From an uncultured Eubacteriales bacterium (lineage in GTDB: Bacteria > Bacillota > Clostridia > Christensenellales > Aristaeellaceae), in NCBI GenBank assembly GCA_902801165.1, contig CADCHI010000025.1, positions 1-60,209 of the forward strand: a stretch of 60,209 nt of DNA. Direction: 5' to 3'. Positions 52,464 through 60,209 of the stretch are shown in pieces. The stretch's first letter is position 1. Every line of letters begins with the position of its first letter. A model generated the notes under the pieces. The model did not search any database. It was not told where the DNA came from and was given only the letters and a program-made list of their open reading frames with translations. The translations under genes and the position numbers were made by a program.

Positions 52464-53045
52464 GTGAAAGCATTGAATAATTTGAGAAAGCCGTCGAAGC
52501 CGCGCAGGCCCAGGCCCGCCCGGGTCAAATCCCCCCAGGCCATCGCGCGCCGGCGCAGCACCATCCGCACGGCGCTGTGGCTGCTGGTGCCGCCGGTGGG
52601 CCTGGCCATGATGTGGCGCTCCAGCTGCCACTGGCGCCCCTGGGTGAAGGCGGCCATTTCCGGCGTCATGGTGGCGGCGGTCATCGCCGTGTTGGCCTTC
52701 CCCACGCCCCGCACCGCCGTGGACGGCGGCGTGGAGCTGGTCACCAACCGCCCGGAGGTGGAGGTCTACGGCCCCGACCTGCCCACGTTCATCGTGCCCG
52801 GCTACACCAACGACCAGACGGAATCCGTCATCGTCAACGCCGAGCAGAGCGACGTCCACTACGTCTACGCCGCCGACGGCGCGGAGTGCTACCACGAGTA
52901 CAAGTGCAAGTTCGCCTTCGCCAGCTCCCAGCGCCTGACGGTCTACGAGGCCTACTACCTGGGCTTCCGGCCCTGCGGCCGCTGCAAGCCCCCGATCTAC
53001 GACCCCGTCACCAACACCATCACGGAGCAGCAGCAGGACGAATAA
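52464..53045 (+). CDS. Membrane protein of unknown function with C-terminal Cys/His metal-binding motif
   Basis: About 193 residues. A very basic N-terminal stretch (Lys/Arg/Pro, residues 1-35) precedes two hydrophobic segments (TALWLLVPPVGLAMMW; AAISGVMVAAVIAVLAF). The remaining 110 residues are predicted outside and end with CYHEYKCKFAFASSQRL and, after AYYLGF, RPCGRCKPP. This is the small YH...C...A...GY.PC..C.P motif seen at the ends of some nucleases and SH3 proteins, probably a zinc site. Full family not recognised. GTG 52464 is preferred over GTG 52455 because AAAAGG (52447-52452) is too close to the latter. Downstream terminator at 53212-53247. Confidence 0.7.
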   Translation: MKALNNLRKPSKPRRPRPARVKSPQAIARRRSTIRTALWLLVPPVGLAMMWRSSCHWRPWVKAAISGVMVAAVIAVLAFPTPRTAVDGGVELVTNRPEVEVYGPDLPTFIVPGYTNDQTESVIVNAEQSDVHYVYAADGAECYHEYKCKFAFASSQRLTVYEAYYLGFRPCGRCKPPIYDPVTNTITEQQQDE

Positions 53046-53132
53046 ACCAATGCCAAAATCCCCTGTCGGCATATGCCAAAGGGGGGATATGAAAGAGACT
53101 GTCTCAGAACAAATAGCATTGCGGAATCCATT

Positions 53133-53202
53133 CGTAGGGACGGCAGAAATGCCGCTGGGAGCGGACCCTCCGTCCGCGGGCGCCAATTATGGCGCCCCTA
53201 CG
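53133..53202. repeat. 70-bp palindromic element with CGTAGGG/CCCTACG ends
   Basis: CGTAGGG (53133-53139) and CCCTACG (53196-53202) bound nested hairpins GCGGAC/GTCCGC (53161-53177) and GGGCGCC/GGCGCCC (53178-53197). The compact palindromic structure suggests a MITE- or REP-like unit. It lies between convergent genes. Confidence 0.6.
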
Positions 53203-53211
53203 GTGTTTTCT

Positions 53212-53247
53212 GAATCATCCCCCGATGATTCCTCTGTATTTTTGTTT
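53212..53247 (+). terminator. Terminator of the small membrane protein gene
   Basis: GAATCATC-CCCC-GATGATTC followed by CTCTGTATTTTTGTTTT. Confidence 0.7.
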
Positions 53248-53331
53248 TGAGGCAGTCCCTTTTTCTATTCCGGGACCAACCGCCGTTCCGATACCGCCAT
53301 CCCCACCAAAGGAGGGAACGTCAAAACCAAA

Positions 53332-54372
53332 TCACATCTTGGCGAGCAGGCGCTCCTTTTCCTTCCGGGCCACCGTCACCGAGGAGTCCGTCTCCTCCGT
53401 CAGGCCCCACTCGTTTTCCAGCAGGTCGAGGATGCGGTCGTAGGTCTTCGCCGCGCCGGCATAGTCGCCCATGATCTCGCAAATGTCCGCGATGCCCATC
53501 AGCGCGTCCTGGAAGCGGGGCCGCCTGGGGTCCGCGGCAAAGGCGCGCTCATAGCAGTCGATGGCCTTCTCATAGCTGCACTTGGCGGCGTAGTACTGCG
53601 CGGCCTCAAACAGGGCGGCGTCATCCTCCGGCTTCTCCGCCAGCAGCGCCTCCATGATCCGGTCCGCGGCGGGCTCGTCGAAGCGCGCCAGGGCGATGTA
53701 GGCGCGGTAGACCCGCTTCATGATGGGGTGCGCCTTTTCCAGCGCGCTGTAGCGGTCCAGCCACTTTTCCGCCTCGTCGGCCCTGTGGTCGGCGATGAGG
53801 TTGTCCAGCAGATACATGTAGGGCAGCGGGGTGTCGGGATTGGCCTCCACCAGTTCCCGGTAGAAGTTGATCGCTCGGGTGTGGTTGGCGATGTTCCAGT
53901 CCCAGACGGCGTGGTTCTCCGCCTTGTCCAGTATCCACTGGCAGCCCTTTTCGCCAGGCGCACGCAGAATCGCCTCCTTCGCGTAGCGCGCCGCCTTCTT
54001 CCCCTCCGCGTTCATGCGGTGCCAGTAGAGATAGGCGATCAGCTCGGTGGCCCGCTTGCCATGCTGCTCGGAGGTCAGCTGCCCCTTCAGGAACTCCTCA
54101 TACTCCCAGAACACGTCCTGGGGGAGTTCCTCCTCGGCGTCCATGCGGTTCTCGATGCGGTTGAGGCGCTGCTCCGTGCTCAGGTCGAACAGGTCGTCGA
54201 TGGTGACGCCAAAGACCTCCGCCAGCAGCGGAAGCGCGGTGATGTCCGGCATGGCCACGGCGTTCTCCCACTTGGACACCGACTGCGGGCCGATCCCCAG
54301 CTTGTCCGCCAGCTGCTCCTGCGTCAGCCCGGCCTTGAAGCGCAGCTGCCTGATCTTCTTTCCCAGTTCCAT
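53332..54372 (-). CDS. XRE-family transcriptional regulator with TPR repeats
   Basis: 346 residues. The N-terminal helix-turn-helix of the Cro/XRE type spans about residues 3-58 (LGKKIRQLRFKAGLTQEQLADKLGIGPQSVSKWENAVAMPDI). The rest is helical, with TPR-like units such as ALFEAAQYYAAKCSYEKAIDCYERAFAADP and DALMGIADICEIMGDYAGAAKTYDRIL. This resembles regulators that sense a small molecule or peptide with a TPR body. ATG 54372 follows GGAGGAGG at eight bases; an upstream ATG at 54390 is inside the ribosome site. No signal-peptide gene lies beside it. Monocistronic by layout. Confidence 0.88.
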   Translation of the reverse strand: MELGKKIRQLRFKAGLTQEQLADKLGIGPQSVSKWENAVAMPDITALPLLAEVFGVTIDDLFDLSTEQRLNRIENRMDAEEELPQDVFWEYEEFLKGQLTSEQHGKRATELIAYLYWHRMNAEGKKAARYAKEAILRAPGEKGCQWILDKAENHAVWDWNIANHTRAINFYRELVEANPDTPLPYMYLLDNLIADHRADEAEKWLDRYSALEKAHPIMKRVYRAYIALARFDEPAADRIMEALLAEKPEDDAALFEAAQYYAAKCSYEKAIDCYERAFAADPRRPRFQDALMGIADICEIMGDYAGAAKTYDRILDLLENEWGLTEETDSSVTVARKEKERLLAKM

Positions 54373-54422
54373 ATGCAAAACCTCCTCCAATCGGATTGCT
54401 TCTTGATTGCAGGATCATTATA

Positions 54423-54574
54423 CGAAACCGCTTCCCGGAATTCAATAACGCAGCTTTCAAGTCGCCTCGCCCATTGGTGGAACGAAAGACAAACCGAAGG
54501 AGACCGCTTCCCCCGGGAAGCCCCTCCTTCGACGCGCCTTTATCCGGCTATTTTCAATTCCCAATTCCCAATTC
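54423..54574. repeat. Intergenic stretch with AATTC-rich repeat
   Basis: The gap holds (C)AATTCCCAATTCCCAATTCTCAATTCCTC at about 54554-54583, the same family as at 5774-5899 and 19986-20089, and no recognisable gene. The repeat overlaps the last codons of the UPF0210 gene. Confidence 0.5.
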
Positions 54575-55933
54575 TCAATTCCTCAAGCTGTGCAGCGGCG
54601 CGGGGATCCTGCCGCCGCGATGGATGAACTCCGCCGCGGAGAAGCCGCGCACGGGGATCACCGGGGCGTGGCCCAGCAGACCGCCGAACTCCACGCTGTC
54701 CCCCACTACCTTGCCGGGGGCGGGGATCACGCGCACGGCGGTGGTCTTGTTGTTGACCATGCCGATGGCGGCCTCGTCGGCGATGATGGCGGAGACGGTC
54801 TCCGCGGGGGTGTCGCCGGGGATGGCGATCATGTCCAGGCCCACGGAGCACACGCAGGTCATGGCCTCCAGCTTCTCCAGGCTCAGCGCGCCGCGCTCGG
54901 CAGCCTGGATCATGCCGATGTCCTCGCTGACGGGGATGAACGCGCCGGACAGGCCGCCCACGTGGCTGGACGCCATCACGCCGCCCTTCTTCACCGCGTC
55001 GTTCAGCAGCGCCAGCGCCGCGGTGGTGCCATGGGTGCCGCACACCTCCAGGCCCATCTCCTCCAGGATGGCGGCCACGGAATCGCCCACCGCCGGGGTC
55101 GGGGCCAGGGACAGGTCCACGATGCCGAAGGGCACGTTCAGTCGGCGGCTGGCCTCCCGGGCCACCAGCTGGCCCACGCGGGTGATGTGGAAGGCGGTGC
55201 GCTTGATGGTCTCGGCCACCTCGTCGAAGCTCGCGCCCTTCACGCCCTCCAGGGCCACCTTCACGACGCCCGGGCCGCTGACGCCCACGCTCACCGCGCA
55301 GTCGCCCTCCCCGGGGCCGTGGAACGCGCCCGCCATGAATGGGTTGTCCTCCACGGCGTTGCAGAACACCACCAGTTTCGCGCAGCCCAGGCCGCCGCTG
55401 GCGGCGGTGTTCGCCGCGGTCTGCTTCACCACGTCGCCCATCAGGCGCACGGCGTCCATGTTGATGCCGGCCCGGGTGGAGCCCACGTTCACGGACGAGC
55501 AGACCAGGTCCGTGGTTGCCAGCGCCTCCGGGATGGACTCGATCAGCCTGCGGTCGGCCTCGGTCATGCCCTTCTGCACCAGCGCCGAATAGCCGCCGAT
55601 GAAGTCCACGCCCGCGGTCTTGGCCGCGCGGTCCAGCGCCCGGGCCACCTTCACGGGGTGCTTGATCGCGCCGGTCACCAGCGCCGCCGGGGTCACGGAG
55701 ATGCGCTTGTTCACGATGGGCACGCCGTAGTCCCGCTCGATCTCCCTCCCCACCTTCACCAGGTTCTCCGCCCGGCGGGTGATGAGGTCGTAGATGTTCG
55801 CGCACAGCTTGTCCTCGTCCTCGGAGATGCAGGACAGCAGCGAGATGCCCATGGTGATCGTGCGCACGTCCAGCTTCTGGTGGTCGATCATGCTCAGGGT
55901 CTCCAGGATCTCGGAGGTATTGATCATGTGCAT
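54575..55933 (-). CDS. PFL family protein (UPF0210/DUF711)
   Basis: 452 residues of a conserved family whose name comes from pyruvate-formate-lyase-like folding; no reaction is established. Conserved stretches include [82 protein letters not shown] and [14 protein letters not shown] 55933 follows AAGGAGCATATCC. It follows the ACT-domain gene by 27 bp; this pair (UPF0237 then UPF0210) is conserved in many Firmicutes, which implies a shared function with amino-acid or ligand sensing by the ACT partner. The last codons overlap an AATTC-rich repeat, so the extreme C-terminus may be altered. Confidence 0.93.
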   Translation of the reverse strand: MHMINTSEILETLSMIDHQKLDVRTITMGISLLSCISEDEDKLCANIYDLITRRAENLVKVGREIERDYGVPIVNKRISVTPAALVTGAIKHPVKVARALDRAAKTAGVDFIGGYSALVQKGMTEADRRLIESIPEALATTDLVCSSVNVGSTRAGINMDAVRLMGDVVKQTAANTAASGGLGCAKLVVFCNAVEDNPFMAGAFHGPGEGDCAVSVGVSGPGVVKVALEGVKGASFDEVAETIKRTAFHITRVGQLVAREASRRLNVPFGIVDLSLAPTPAVGDSVAAILEEMGLEVCGTHGTTAALALLNDAVKKGGVMASSHVGGLSGAFIPVSEDIGMIQAAERGALSLEKLEAMTCVCSVGLDMIAIPGDTPAETVSAIIADEAAIGMVNNKTTAVRVIPAPGKVVGDSVEFGGLLGHAPVIPVRGFSAAEFIHRGGRIPAPLHSLRN

Positions 55934-55960
55934 GGATATGCTCCTTCAATTAACTCTGTT

Positions 55961-56242
55961 TTAAATCTGGTGCATCGCTTCGAAGATCTCGCTGCGCTGG
56001 GTGCGGATCTGCACGCCCAGGCGATCGCCCAGGGCGTCCAGCTCGGTCTTGAGCGCGTCGAAGGAGCAGGCCTCCGAGGAGATGTCCGCGATCAGGATCA
56101 TGCTGAACAGGCCGGACACGATGGTCTGGCTGATGTCCAGTATGTTGGCGTCGTTTTCGTAGAGTATTCGGCTCACCTGGGCGATGATGCCCTTCTTGTC
56201 CGTGCCCAGCACGCTGATGACGGCCTTTTTCATTTCATTCAT
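55961..56242 (-). CDS. ACT domain-containing protein (UPF0237)
   Basis: 93 residues, a single ACT domain (KKAVISVLGTDKKGIIAQVSRILYENDANILDISQTIVSGLFSMILIADIS). ACT domains bind amino acids or similar small ligands and regulate partners. ATG 56242 follows GGGAGGG. First gene of the operon with the UPF0210 gene, transcribed from the TTGATT/TACAAT promoter. The ligand is unknown. Confidence 0.93.
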   Translation of the reverse strand: MNEMKKAVISVLGTDKKGIIAQVSRILYENDANILDISQTIVSGLFSMILIADISSEACSFDALKTELDALGDRLGVQIRTQRSEIFEAMHQI

Positions 56243-56278
56243 GGGAAAGCCCTCCCCTCGCTTCTTTCATATGGTTGT

Positions 56279-56307
56279 ATTGTATATGGTATTTGTCCAT
56301 TAATCAA
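56279..56307 (-). promoter_or_regulatory. Promoter of the UPF0237-UPF0210 operon
   Basis: On the minus strand TTGATT (56302-56307), 17 bp, TACAAT (56279-56284). Confidence 0.7.
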
Positions 56308-56380
56308 CGAAGAAAGAATGAAATTTCCATTGGCCGCAGCGATTTTCTCTTGCACAAACCGGGCGCGGCGCGTTCGGCGT

Positions 56381-56409
56381 TTGCAATTCCCGGCCTTTGC
56401 GAGTATAAT
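56381..56409 (+). promoter_or_regulatory. Promoter of rimM-trmD
   Basis: TTGCAA (56381-56386), 17 bp, TATAAT (56404-56409), divergent from the ACT-gene promoter. rimM therefore does not depend on an rpsP promoter as in Bacillus. Confidence 0.8.
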
Positions 56410-56439
56410 GGTCTCAACACTCAATTCGGAGGATTACAC

Positions 56440-56967
56440 ATGCTTTCAGAATACCTGATGATCGGCGAGATCACCAAGCCCCAGGGCGTGCGGGGCGAGG
56501 TCAAGGTGCGGCCCTGCACCTGCGACCCGGATCGCTTCGAGGGCCTCGAGACCGTCTACATCGAGAAGGACGGCGGCTACGCGCCGCTGCACGTCGCCGT
56601 GAACCGCATCGGCGGGGACGCGGTGTTCATGAACATCAAGGGCGTCGCTGACCGGGACGCGGCGGAGAAGCTACGGGGCACGCTGCTGTACATCGACCGG
56701 GCCCACGCCGTGGCGCTGGACGAGGACACCAACTTTCTCACCGACCTGTACGGCCTGCACGGCGTGGCCAGCGACGGCCGGGACCTGGGCAAGCTCACCG
56801 ACGTGATGCAGCCCGGCGGCAACGACGTGTACGTGTTCATCGGCCCGCTGGGCGAGGTGCTGGTGCCCGCGCTGAAGAGCGTGGTGCTGAAGGTGGACTT
56901 GGAAAAGGGCGAGATGCTGCTGGACGGCGCGCGCCTGGACGAGGTGGCCGTTTTCGATGAGGATTAA
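56440..56967 (+). CDS. rimM: Ribosome maturation factor RimM
   Basis: 175 residues. N-terminal RimM beta-barrel (YLMIGEITKPQGVRGEVKVRPCTCDPDRF) and C-terminal PRC-barrel (DLYGLHGVASDGRDLGKLTDVMQPGGNDVYVFIGPLGEVLVPAL). It binds ribosomal protein S19 and helps 30S head maturation. ATG 56440 follows GGAGGATTACAC, and the promoter ends at 56409, which excludes the longer open frame. Its 3' end overlaps trmD by 11 bp, so translation is coupled. Confidence 0.96.
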   Translation: MLSEYLMIGEITKPQGVRGEVKVRPCTCDPDRFEGLETVYIEKDGGYAPLHVAVNRIGGDAVFMNIKGVADRDAAEKLRGTLLYIDRAHAVALDEDTNFLTDLYGLHGVASDGRDLGKLTDVMQPGGNDVYVFIGPLGEVLVPALKSVVLKVDLEKGEMLLDGARLDEVAVFDED

Positions 56968-58111
56968 GGTATTTACGCTGTTCCCGGACATGCTGCGGCC
57001 CATGCTGGCCCAGTCCATACTGGGCCGCGCCATTTCGGCGGGGCTGCTCCAGGTGGAGCTGATCGACATCCGGGACTACACCCTGGACAAGCACCGCAAC
57101 ACCGACGACTATCCCTTCGGCGGCGGCGCGGGCATGGTGATGTCCGCCCAGCCCATCGTGGACGCCTTTGCGGACAACCTGCCGGACCCCTTCACCGGGC
57201 GGCGGATCTACCTGTCCCCCCGGGGCCGGACGCTGACCCAGAGGGTCGTGGAGGAGCTGGCCCGGGAGGAGGAGCTGGTCCTGCTCTGCGGCCACTACGA
57301 GGGCGTGGACCAGCGGGCGCTGGACGCGGTGATCGACGAGGAGCTGTCCATCGGCGACTACGTGCTCACCGGCGGCGAGCTGGGGGCGCTGGTGGTCATC
57401 GACGCGGTGGCCCGTCTGGTGCCCGGCGTGCTGGGCTCCGACGAGTCCAGTGAGGACGAGAGCTTCACCACGGGCCTGTTGGAATATCCCCAGTACACCC
57501 GCCCCGCCGACTTCCGCGGCGCGCAGGTGCCCCCGGTGCTGCTGGGCGGCAATCACGCGGACATCGTGGCCTGGCGGCGGGAGCAGTCCCTCGAGCTGAC
57601 GCTGAAGCGCCGCCCGGAGCTGCTGGAGGCCGCGCCGCTGACGGACGCCGACCGGGACGTGCTGGCCCGGCTGGAGCGGGCCGGGGAGGTCTCCGCGCGC
57701 CTGGACGACCTCGGCCTGGCCCACGAGCGCCTCGAGCTGCGCCTGGCCGACCAGTGGCCGAAGCAGTGGCTCAACGCCTTCGTGCCGGAGGAGAGCCGCA
57801 AGGCGGCAAGGAAGCAGTGCGTCTCCGGGCGTCGGCACGTGGGCTACCTGTGGCAGGCGTTCTCCATGGGCTTCGTGCCGGGTTACCTGGAGGGCGATGC
57901 CGCGCGGGAAGCGTGGCGCGAAAAGTCACCGGAGGTGTGCCTGCTGTACCTGCCGGAGGACCGGCTGCTGTACGCGGTGCGCGGCGATGTCGTCCCGGAG
58001 GCGCTGGAGGGGCTGGGCCCGTTCGCGCTCGCCGACACCGATCTCACCCACACCTTCATGCAGACAAACCGGGCAGGCGTCGGGCCTTACTTCTGCGAGC
58101 GTCCGCGCTGA
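56957..58111 (+). CDS. trmD: tRNA (guanine-N1)-methyltransferase TrmD with extra C-terminal domain
   Basis: 384 residues; TrmD itself is usually 230-260. Residues 1-240 are a complete SPOUT methyltransferase that makes m1G37 in tRNA: FTLFPDMLRPMLAQSILGRAI, PFGGGAGMVM near 52, LCGHYEGVDQRALD near 113, DYVLTGGELGALVVIDAVARLVPGVLG near 135 (knot and S-adenosylmethionine site), and LLEYPQYTRP near 178. Residues 245-384 form an added domain with QWLNAFVPEE, GYLWQAFSMGFVPGYLEGDAAREAW, VCLLYLPEDRLLYAVRG and a C-terminal MQTNRAGVGPYFCERP; I do not recognise it. The same frame runs unbroken with the same codon bias, so the fusion looks real. Confidence 0.95.
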   Translation: MRIKVFTLFPDMLRPMLAQSILGRAISAGLLQVELIDIRDYTLDKHRNTDDYPFGGGAGMVMSAQPIVDAFADNLPDPFTGRRIYLSPRGRTLTQRVVEELAREEELVLLCGHYEGVDQRALDAVIDEELSIGDYVLTGGELGALVVIDAVARLVPGVLGSDESSEDESFTTGLLEYPQYTRPADFRGAQVPPVLLGGNHADIVAWRREQSLELTLKRRPELLEAAPLTDADRDVLARLERAGEVSARLDDLGLAHERLELRLADQWPKQWLNAFVPEESRKAARKQCVSGRRHVGYLWQAFSMGFVPGYLEGDAAREAWREKSPEVCLLYLPEDRLLYAVRGDVVPEALEGLGPFALADTDLTHTFMQTNRAGVGPYFCERPR

Positions 58112-58208
58112 GGGCTGCCGCCGCGAGGTCGTTGCGTCGTGCGCTTTTATCGACGGCCTTCGCGCGAATATCGACGGGCATTGTCCGAAGTTTAACACAA
58201 AATGTCCC

Positions 58209-58237
58209 TTGTGTTCCTCCCACCGCCGTGCTATAAT
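58209..58237 (+). promoter_or_regulatory. Promoter of rplS
   Basis: TTGTGT (58209-58214), 17 bp, TATAAT (58232-58237) preceded by TGC. Confidence 0.75.
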
Positions 58238-58239
58238 AG

Positions 58240-58312
58240 ACGAGTTGAATACGGACGGTCCGCTGCCACAGGTTGGTTATGAACGTCCTGGAGAGGAAAG
58301 GAGGAACATCCC
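58240..58312 (+). promoter_or_regulatory. Possible L19 autoregulatory leader
   Basis: About 70 nt separate the rplS promoter from its ATG, and GGACGGTCCGC...GAACGTCC segments can pair. Firmicutes often have an L19 leader RNA here. I could not confirm the consensus, so this is a position-based suggestion. Confidence 0.25.
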
Positions 58313-58657
58313 ATGAATGAGATCATCCGTTCCATCGAGAGCGCCCAGCTCAAGAGCGACATCCCGGAGTTCGCCATCGGTGATACCGTGCGCGTTCAGG
58401 TGAAGGTTGTCGAAGGCTCCCGCGAACGTCTGCAGGCCTTTGAAGGCGTGGTCATCGCCCGTCGCAATGGTTCTGTCCGCGAAACGTTCACCGTTCGCCG
58501 CACTTCCTATGGCGTCGGTGTCGAGCGCACGTTCCCGCTGCACAGCCCCCGCATCGACAGCATCAAGGTTGTCCGTCGCGGTAAGGTTCGTCGCGCGAAG
58601 CTGTACTATCTACGTCAGCGCAGCGGCAAGGCGGCCAAGGTCAAGGAGAGGACTTAA
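58313..58657 (+). CDS. rplS: 50S ribosomal protein L19
   Basis: 114 residues, the standard length. [50 protein letters not shown] and [35 protein letters not shown] are typical of L19, which lies at the 30S-50S interface. ATG follows GGAGGAACATCCC. It has its own promoter and terminator although it follows trmD as in Bacillus. Codon use here is more varied (CGT, GGT) than in neighbours, as in highly expressed ribosomal genes. Confidence 0.99.
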   Translation: MNEIIRSIESAQLKSDIPEFAIGDTVRVQVKVVEGSRERLQAFEGVVIARRNGSVRETFTVRRTSYGVGVERTFPLHSPRIDSIKVVRRGKVRRAKLYYLRQRSGKAAKVKERT

Positions 58658-58673
58658 TCTTCCGGACCACAAT

Positions 58674-58703
58674 CGGGAATCGCTATGGCGATTCCCGTTT
58701 TTT
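58674..58703 (+). terminator. Terminator of rplS
   Basis: CGGGAATCGC-TATG-GCGATTCCCG followed by TTTTTT. Confidence 0.95.
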
Positions 58704-58923
58704 GTCGGCAGTGCCGACGGCCACCTGCTGCCGCCGGGGCAACGCCCCGGTCCCCATTTACTGCCGCGCCTCCTGGCGACGCCGGATCGGCCAACGAACG
58801 GCCTCCCGGCTGCGTCGGCAGTGCCGACGGCCATTTGCTGCCGCCGGGGCAAAGCCCCGGTCCCCATTTGCTGCCGCGCCTCCTGGCGACGCCGGATCGG
58901 CCAACGAACGGCCTCTCGGCTTC
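58704..58923. repeat. Two tandem copies of a 110-bp repeat
   Basis: GTCGGCAGTGCCGACGGCCA starts a unit at 58704 and again at 58814; the copies agree along the full 110 bp except for a handful of substitutions. Each unit holds small perfect hairpins (GTCGGCA-G-TGCCGAC; CCGGGGC-AAC/AAA-GCCCCGG). No gene is seen between 58704 and 59245. Confidence 0.85.
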
Positions 58924-59034
58924 GCATCCCCTGGAAAGGGCAGCAGTTCGGCAGAAGGTGTGGCCCGCAGCGACACATCGCCATCCCTACCCCGAACAAC
59001 GTCAAGTGTGACGTGGTGGCAATTCCCGGCGCAC

Positions 59035-59154
59035 AGATTCTTCGCTTCGCTCAGAATGACAGAGAAGCGGAAGCGCGCCATTCCGTGCGCGGAACTGTCT
59101 GTACGGATTGACAGCGGCATACCGCCAGGTCATCCTGAGCGAAGCGAAGGATCT
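59035..59154. repeat. Two facing copies of the GAAGCGAAGGAT dispersed repeat
   Basis: GATTCTTCGCTTCGCTCAGAATGAC at 59036-59060 faces GTCATCCTGAGCGAAGCGAAGGATC at 59129-59153. No U-runs follow, and the genes on both sides are on the same strand, so no terminator role here. Confidence 0.75.
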
Positions 59155-59245
59155 GCGCATCGGGTGTTGCGCAGTAGCGCATACCATCCGCAACCGCCAC
59201 CATCCCAACTCTCAACTCTAAACTCTCACTGAAGGTGAACCCACT

Positions 59246-60094
59246 ATGGCAAACGAACGCATCAACTGGTATCCGGGCCACATGGCGAAGTCCCGGCGGC
59301 TGCTCCAGGAGCAGCTGCGGGCGGTGGACGCGGTGATCGAGCTGTGCGACGCCCGCGCGCCGCTGGCCACCCGCAACCCCGACCTCGGCAGGTTGACCCA
59401 GGGCAAGACCCGCATACTGGTGCTGAACAAAGCCGACCTGGCCGACGACGCCCCGACCGCGCGCTGGCTGGAATACTTCCGCCGGCAGGGTCTCACCGCC
59501 ATGCGCTTCAACTCCAACGGCGGCAAGGTGAAGGAGATCCTCGGCCACATCGAGGCGGCCTCGAAGCCCGCCTTGGAGCGCTATGCCGCCCGGGGCGTGC
59601 GCAAGACCATCCGCTTCATGGTCATCGGCATACCCAACGTGGGCAAGTCCACCTTCATCAACCGGCTCCACGGCTCCGCCATCGTCAAGTCCGGCGACCG
59701 CCCCGGCGTGACCCGGGCCAACCAGTGGGTCAAGATCGGCCCGTTCCTGGAGATCCTGGACACCCCCGGCATGCTGCCGCCCCGCATGGATGACCAGGAG
59801 GGCGCGAGGCTGCTGGCCTGCCTGGGCTCCATCCGGGATGAGATCATGGACACCGACGCGCTGGCGGGCCACCTGATGGCCCTGCTGTACGCCCGCTATC
59901 CCGCAGCCCTCCGGGCGCGCTACAAGCTGCCGGAGGACTGCGGCAGCGAGCCCCACGAGCTGATCGAGGCGGCCTGCAAGGGCCGCGGCTGGCTGCTGTC
60001 CGGCGGCCGCTACGACACCGACCGCGCCGCCGCGCTGGTGCTGGACGAGTTCCGGGGCGGCAAGATCGGCAGGATCACCCTGGAGACGACATAA
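59246..60094 (+). CDS. rbgA: Ribosome biogenesis GTPase RbgA (YlqF)
   Basis: 282 residues. A circularly permuted GTPase: the G4 motif LNKADL near residue 60 comes before G1 GIPNVGKST near 130, G2 region RPGVTRANQW near 153 and G3 DTPGMLPP near 172. The opening INWYPGHMAKSRRLL is diagnostic of the YlqF/RbgA group, and the C-terminal ANTAR-like helical domain follows. It drives late 50S subunit assembly. ATG 59246 follows AAGGTG. The trmD-rplS-rbgA order matches other Firmicutes, though 590 bp of repeats separate it from rplS. Confidence 0.97.
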   Translation: MANERINWYPGHMAKSRRLLQEQLRAVDAVIELCDARAPLATRNPDLGRLTQGKTRILVLNKADLADDAPTARWLEYFRRQGLTAMRFNSNGGKVKEILGHIEAASKPALERYAARGVRKTIRFMVIGIPNVGKSTFINRLHGSAIVKSGDRPGVTRANQWVKIGPFLEILDTPGMLPPRMDDQEGARLLACLGSIRDEIMDTDALAGHLMALLYARYPAALRARYKLPEDCGSEPHELIEAACKGRGWLLSGGRYDTDRAAALVLDEFRGGKIGRITLETT

Positions 60095-60133
60095 TATCCG
60101 AAAACGACCCGGGAAAGACCAACTATGAAAAGT

Positions 60134-60155
60134 CAACCCCTCCGAAGGGGTTGAG
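60134..60155. other. Hairpin after rbgA
   Basis: TCAACCCCT-CCGA-AGGGGTTGA is a perfect stem without a U-run. Nothing else is recognisable to the right edge. Confidence 0.4.
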
Positions 60156-60209
60156 AGGCGGAGCGGGCGAGATTTAACCTGCGCATAACAATGCAACAAA
60201 AGGGACAGG

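Noticed and set aside
53332-54372. Quorum-sensing (RRNPP-type) regulator with a peptide partner
   Set aside because: The XRE-TPR layout fits, but no small ORF with a signal peptide was found beside it.
58407-59232. Several overlapping frames in the rplS-rbgA gap
   Set aside because: They are read-through of the 110-bp tandem and dispersed repeats, with no ribosome sites.

Overview
The window reads as chromosomal DNA of a GC-rich, anaerobic, monoderm Clostridia-type bacterium. Evidence: a YhcN/YlaJ-type sporulation lipoprotein, a NADH-linked [FeFe] hydrogenase (hydC-hydB-hydA), bifunctional AdhE, a Bacillus-type SOS box in front of recA, the rimM-trmD-rplS-rbgA order of Firmicutes, and strong AGGAGG ribosome binding sites with -35/-10 pairs spaced almost always by 17 bp. 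No outer-membrane genes are seen. Species cannot be named from the sequence alone.

Layout. 1-13140 is an accessory catabolic island of small divergent units: two PIG-L deacetylases, a sugar epimerase/isomerase-like TIM barrel, an amidohydrolase, a fucose-isomerase-like protein, an aldose epimerase, a pita-bread (M24-like) protein lacking metal ligands, a ribose-type ABC transporter and a zinc alcohol dehydrogenase. 13345-22494 holds an orphan polyprenyl-phosphate sugar transferase, recA, dnaE, a sporulation lipoprotein and a uridine-kinase-like protein. 22706-35586 carries a frameshifted PHP gene, two MATE transporters, an EamA transporter, an HD protein, a HAD-thiamine pyrophosphokinase fusion, an FAD-dependent oxidoreductase carrying an in-frame palindromic insertion, a DUF218 protein, tex and a Cof-type HAD. 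35884-43555 is the fermentation block: an APH-fold kinase behind adhE, then hydABC. 43855-54372 holds a secreted Ig-like/cysteine-peptidase protein, tRNA-Ala(CGC), a membrane-anchored repeat protein, a phosphohexomutase homologue without its catalytic serine, transketolase, a J-domain protein, a small zinc-motif membrane protein and an XRE-TPR regulator. 54575-60094 holds the UPF0210/ACT pair and the divergent rimM-trmD-rplS-rbgA ribosome/tRNA maturation group, in which TrmD has an extra C-terminal domain of about 140 residues.

How the genes work together. Import through the ribose-type transporter and conversion by the isomerases, epimerases and deacetylases would feed sugar phosphates to transketolase and glycolysis. 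Reducing power leaves as H2 (HydABC) and ethanol (AdhE).

The intergenic spaces are rich in dispersed repeats: a palindromic GAAGCGAAGGAT family that also forms bidirectional terminators, AATTC-rich arrays, REP-like palindromes and a 110-bp tandem duplication. The most interesting single structures are the palindromic element inserted in frame in the FAD oxidoreductase gene, whose stem shows a compensatory base-pair change between copies, the HAD-TPK fusion, the TrmD extension and the serine-less phosphohexomutase.
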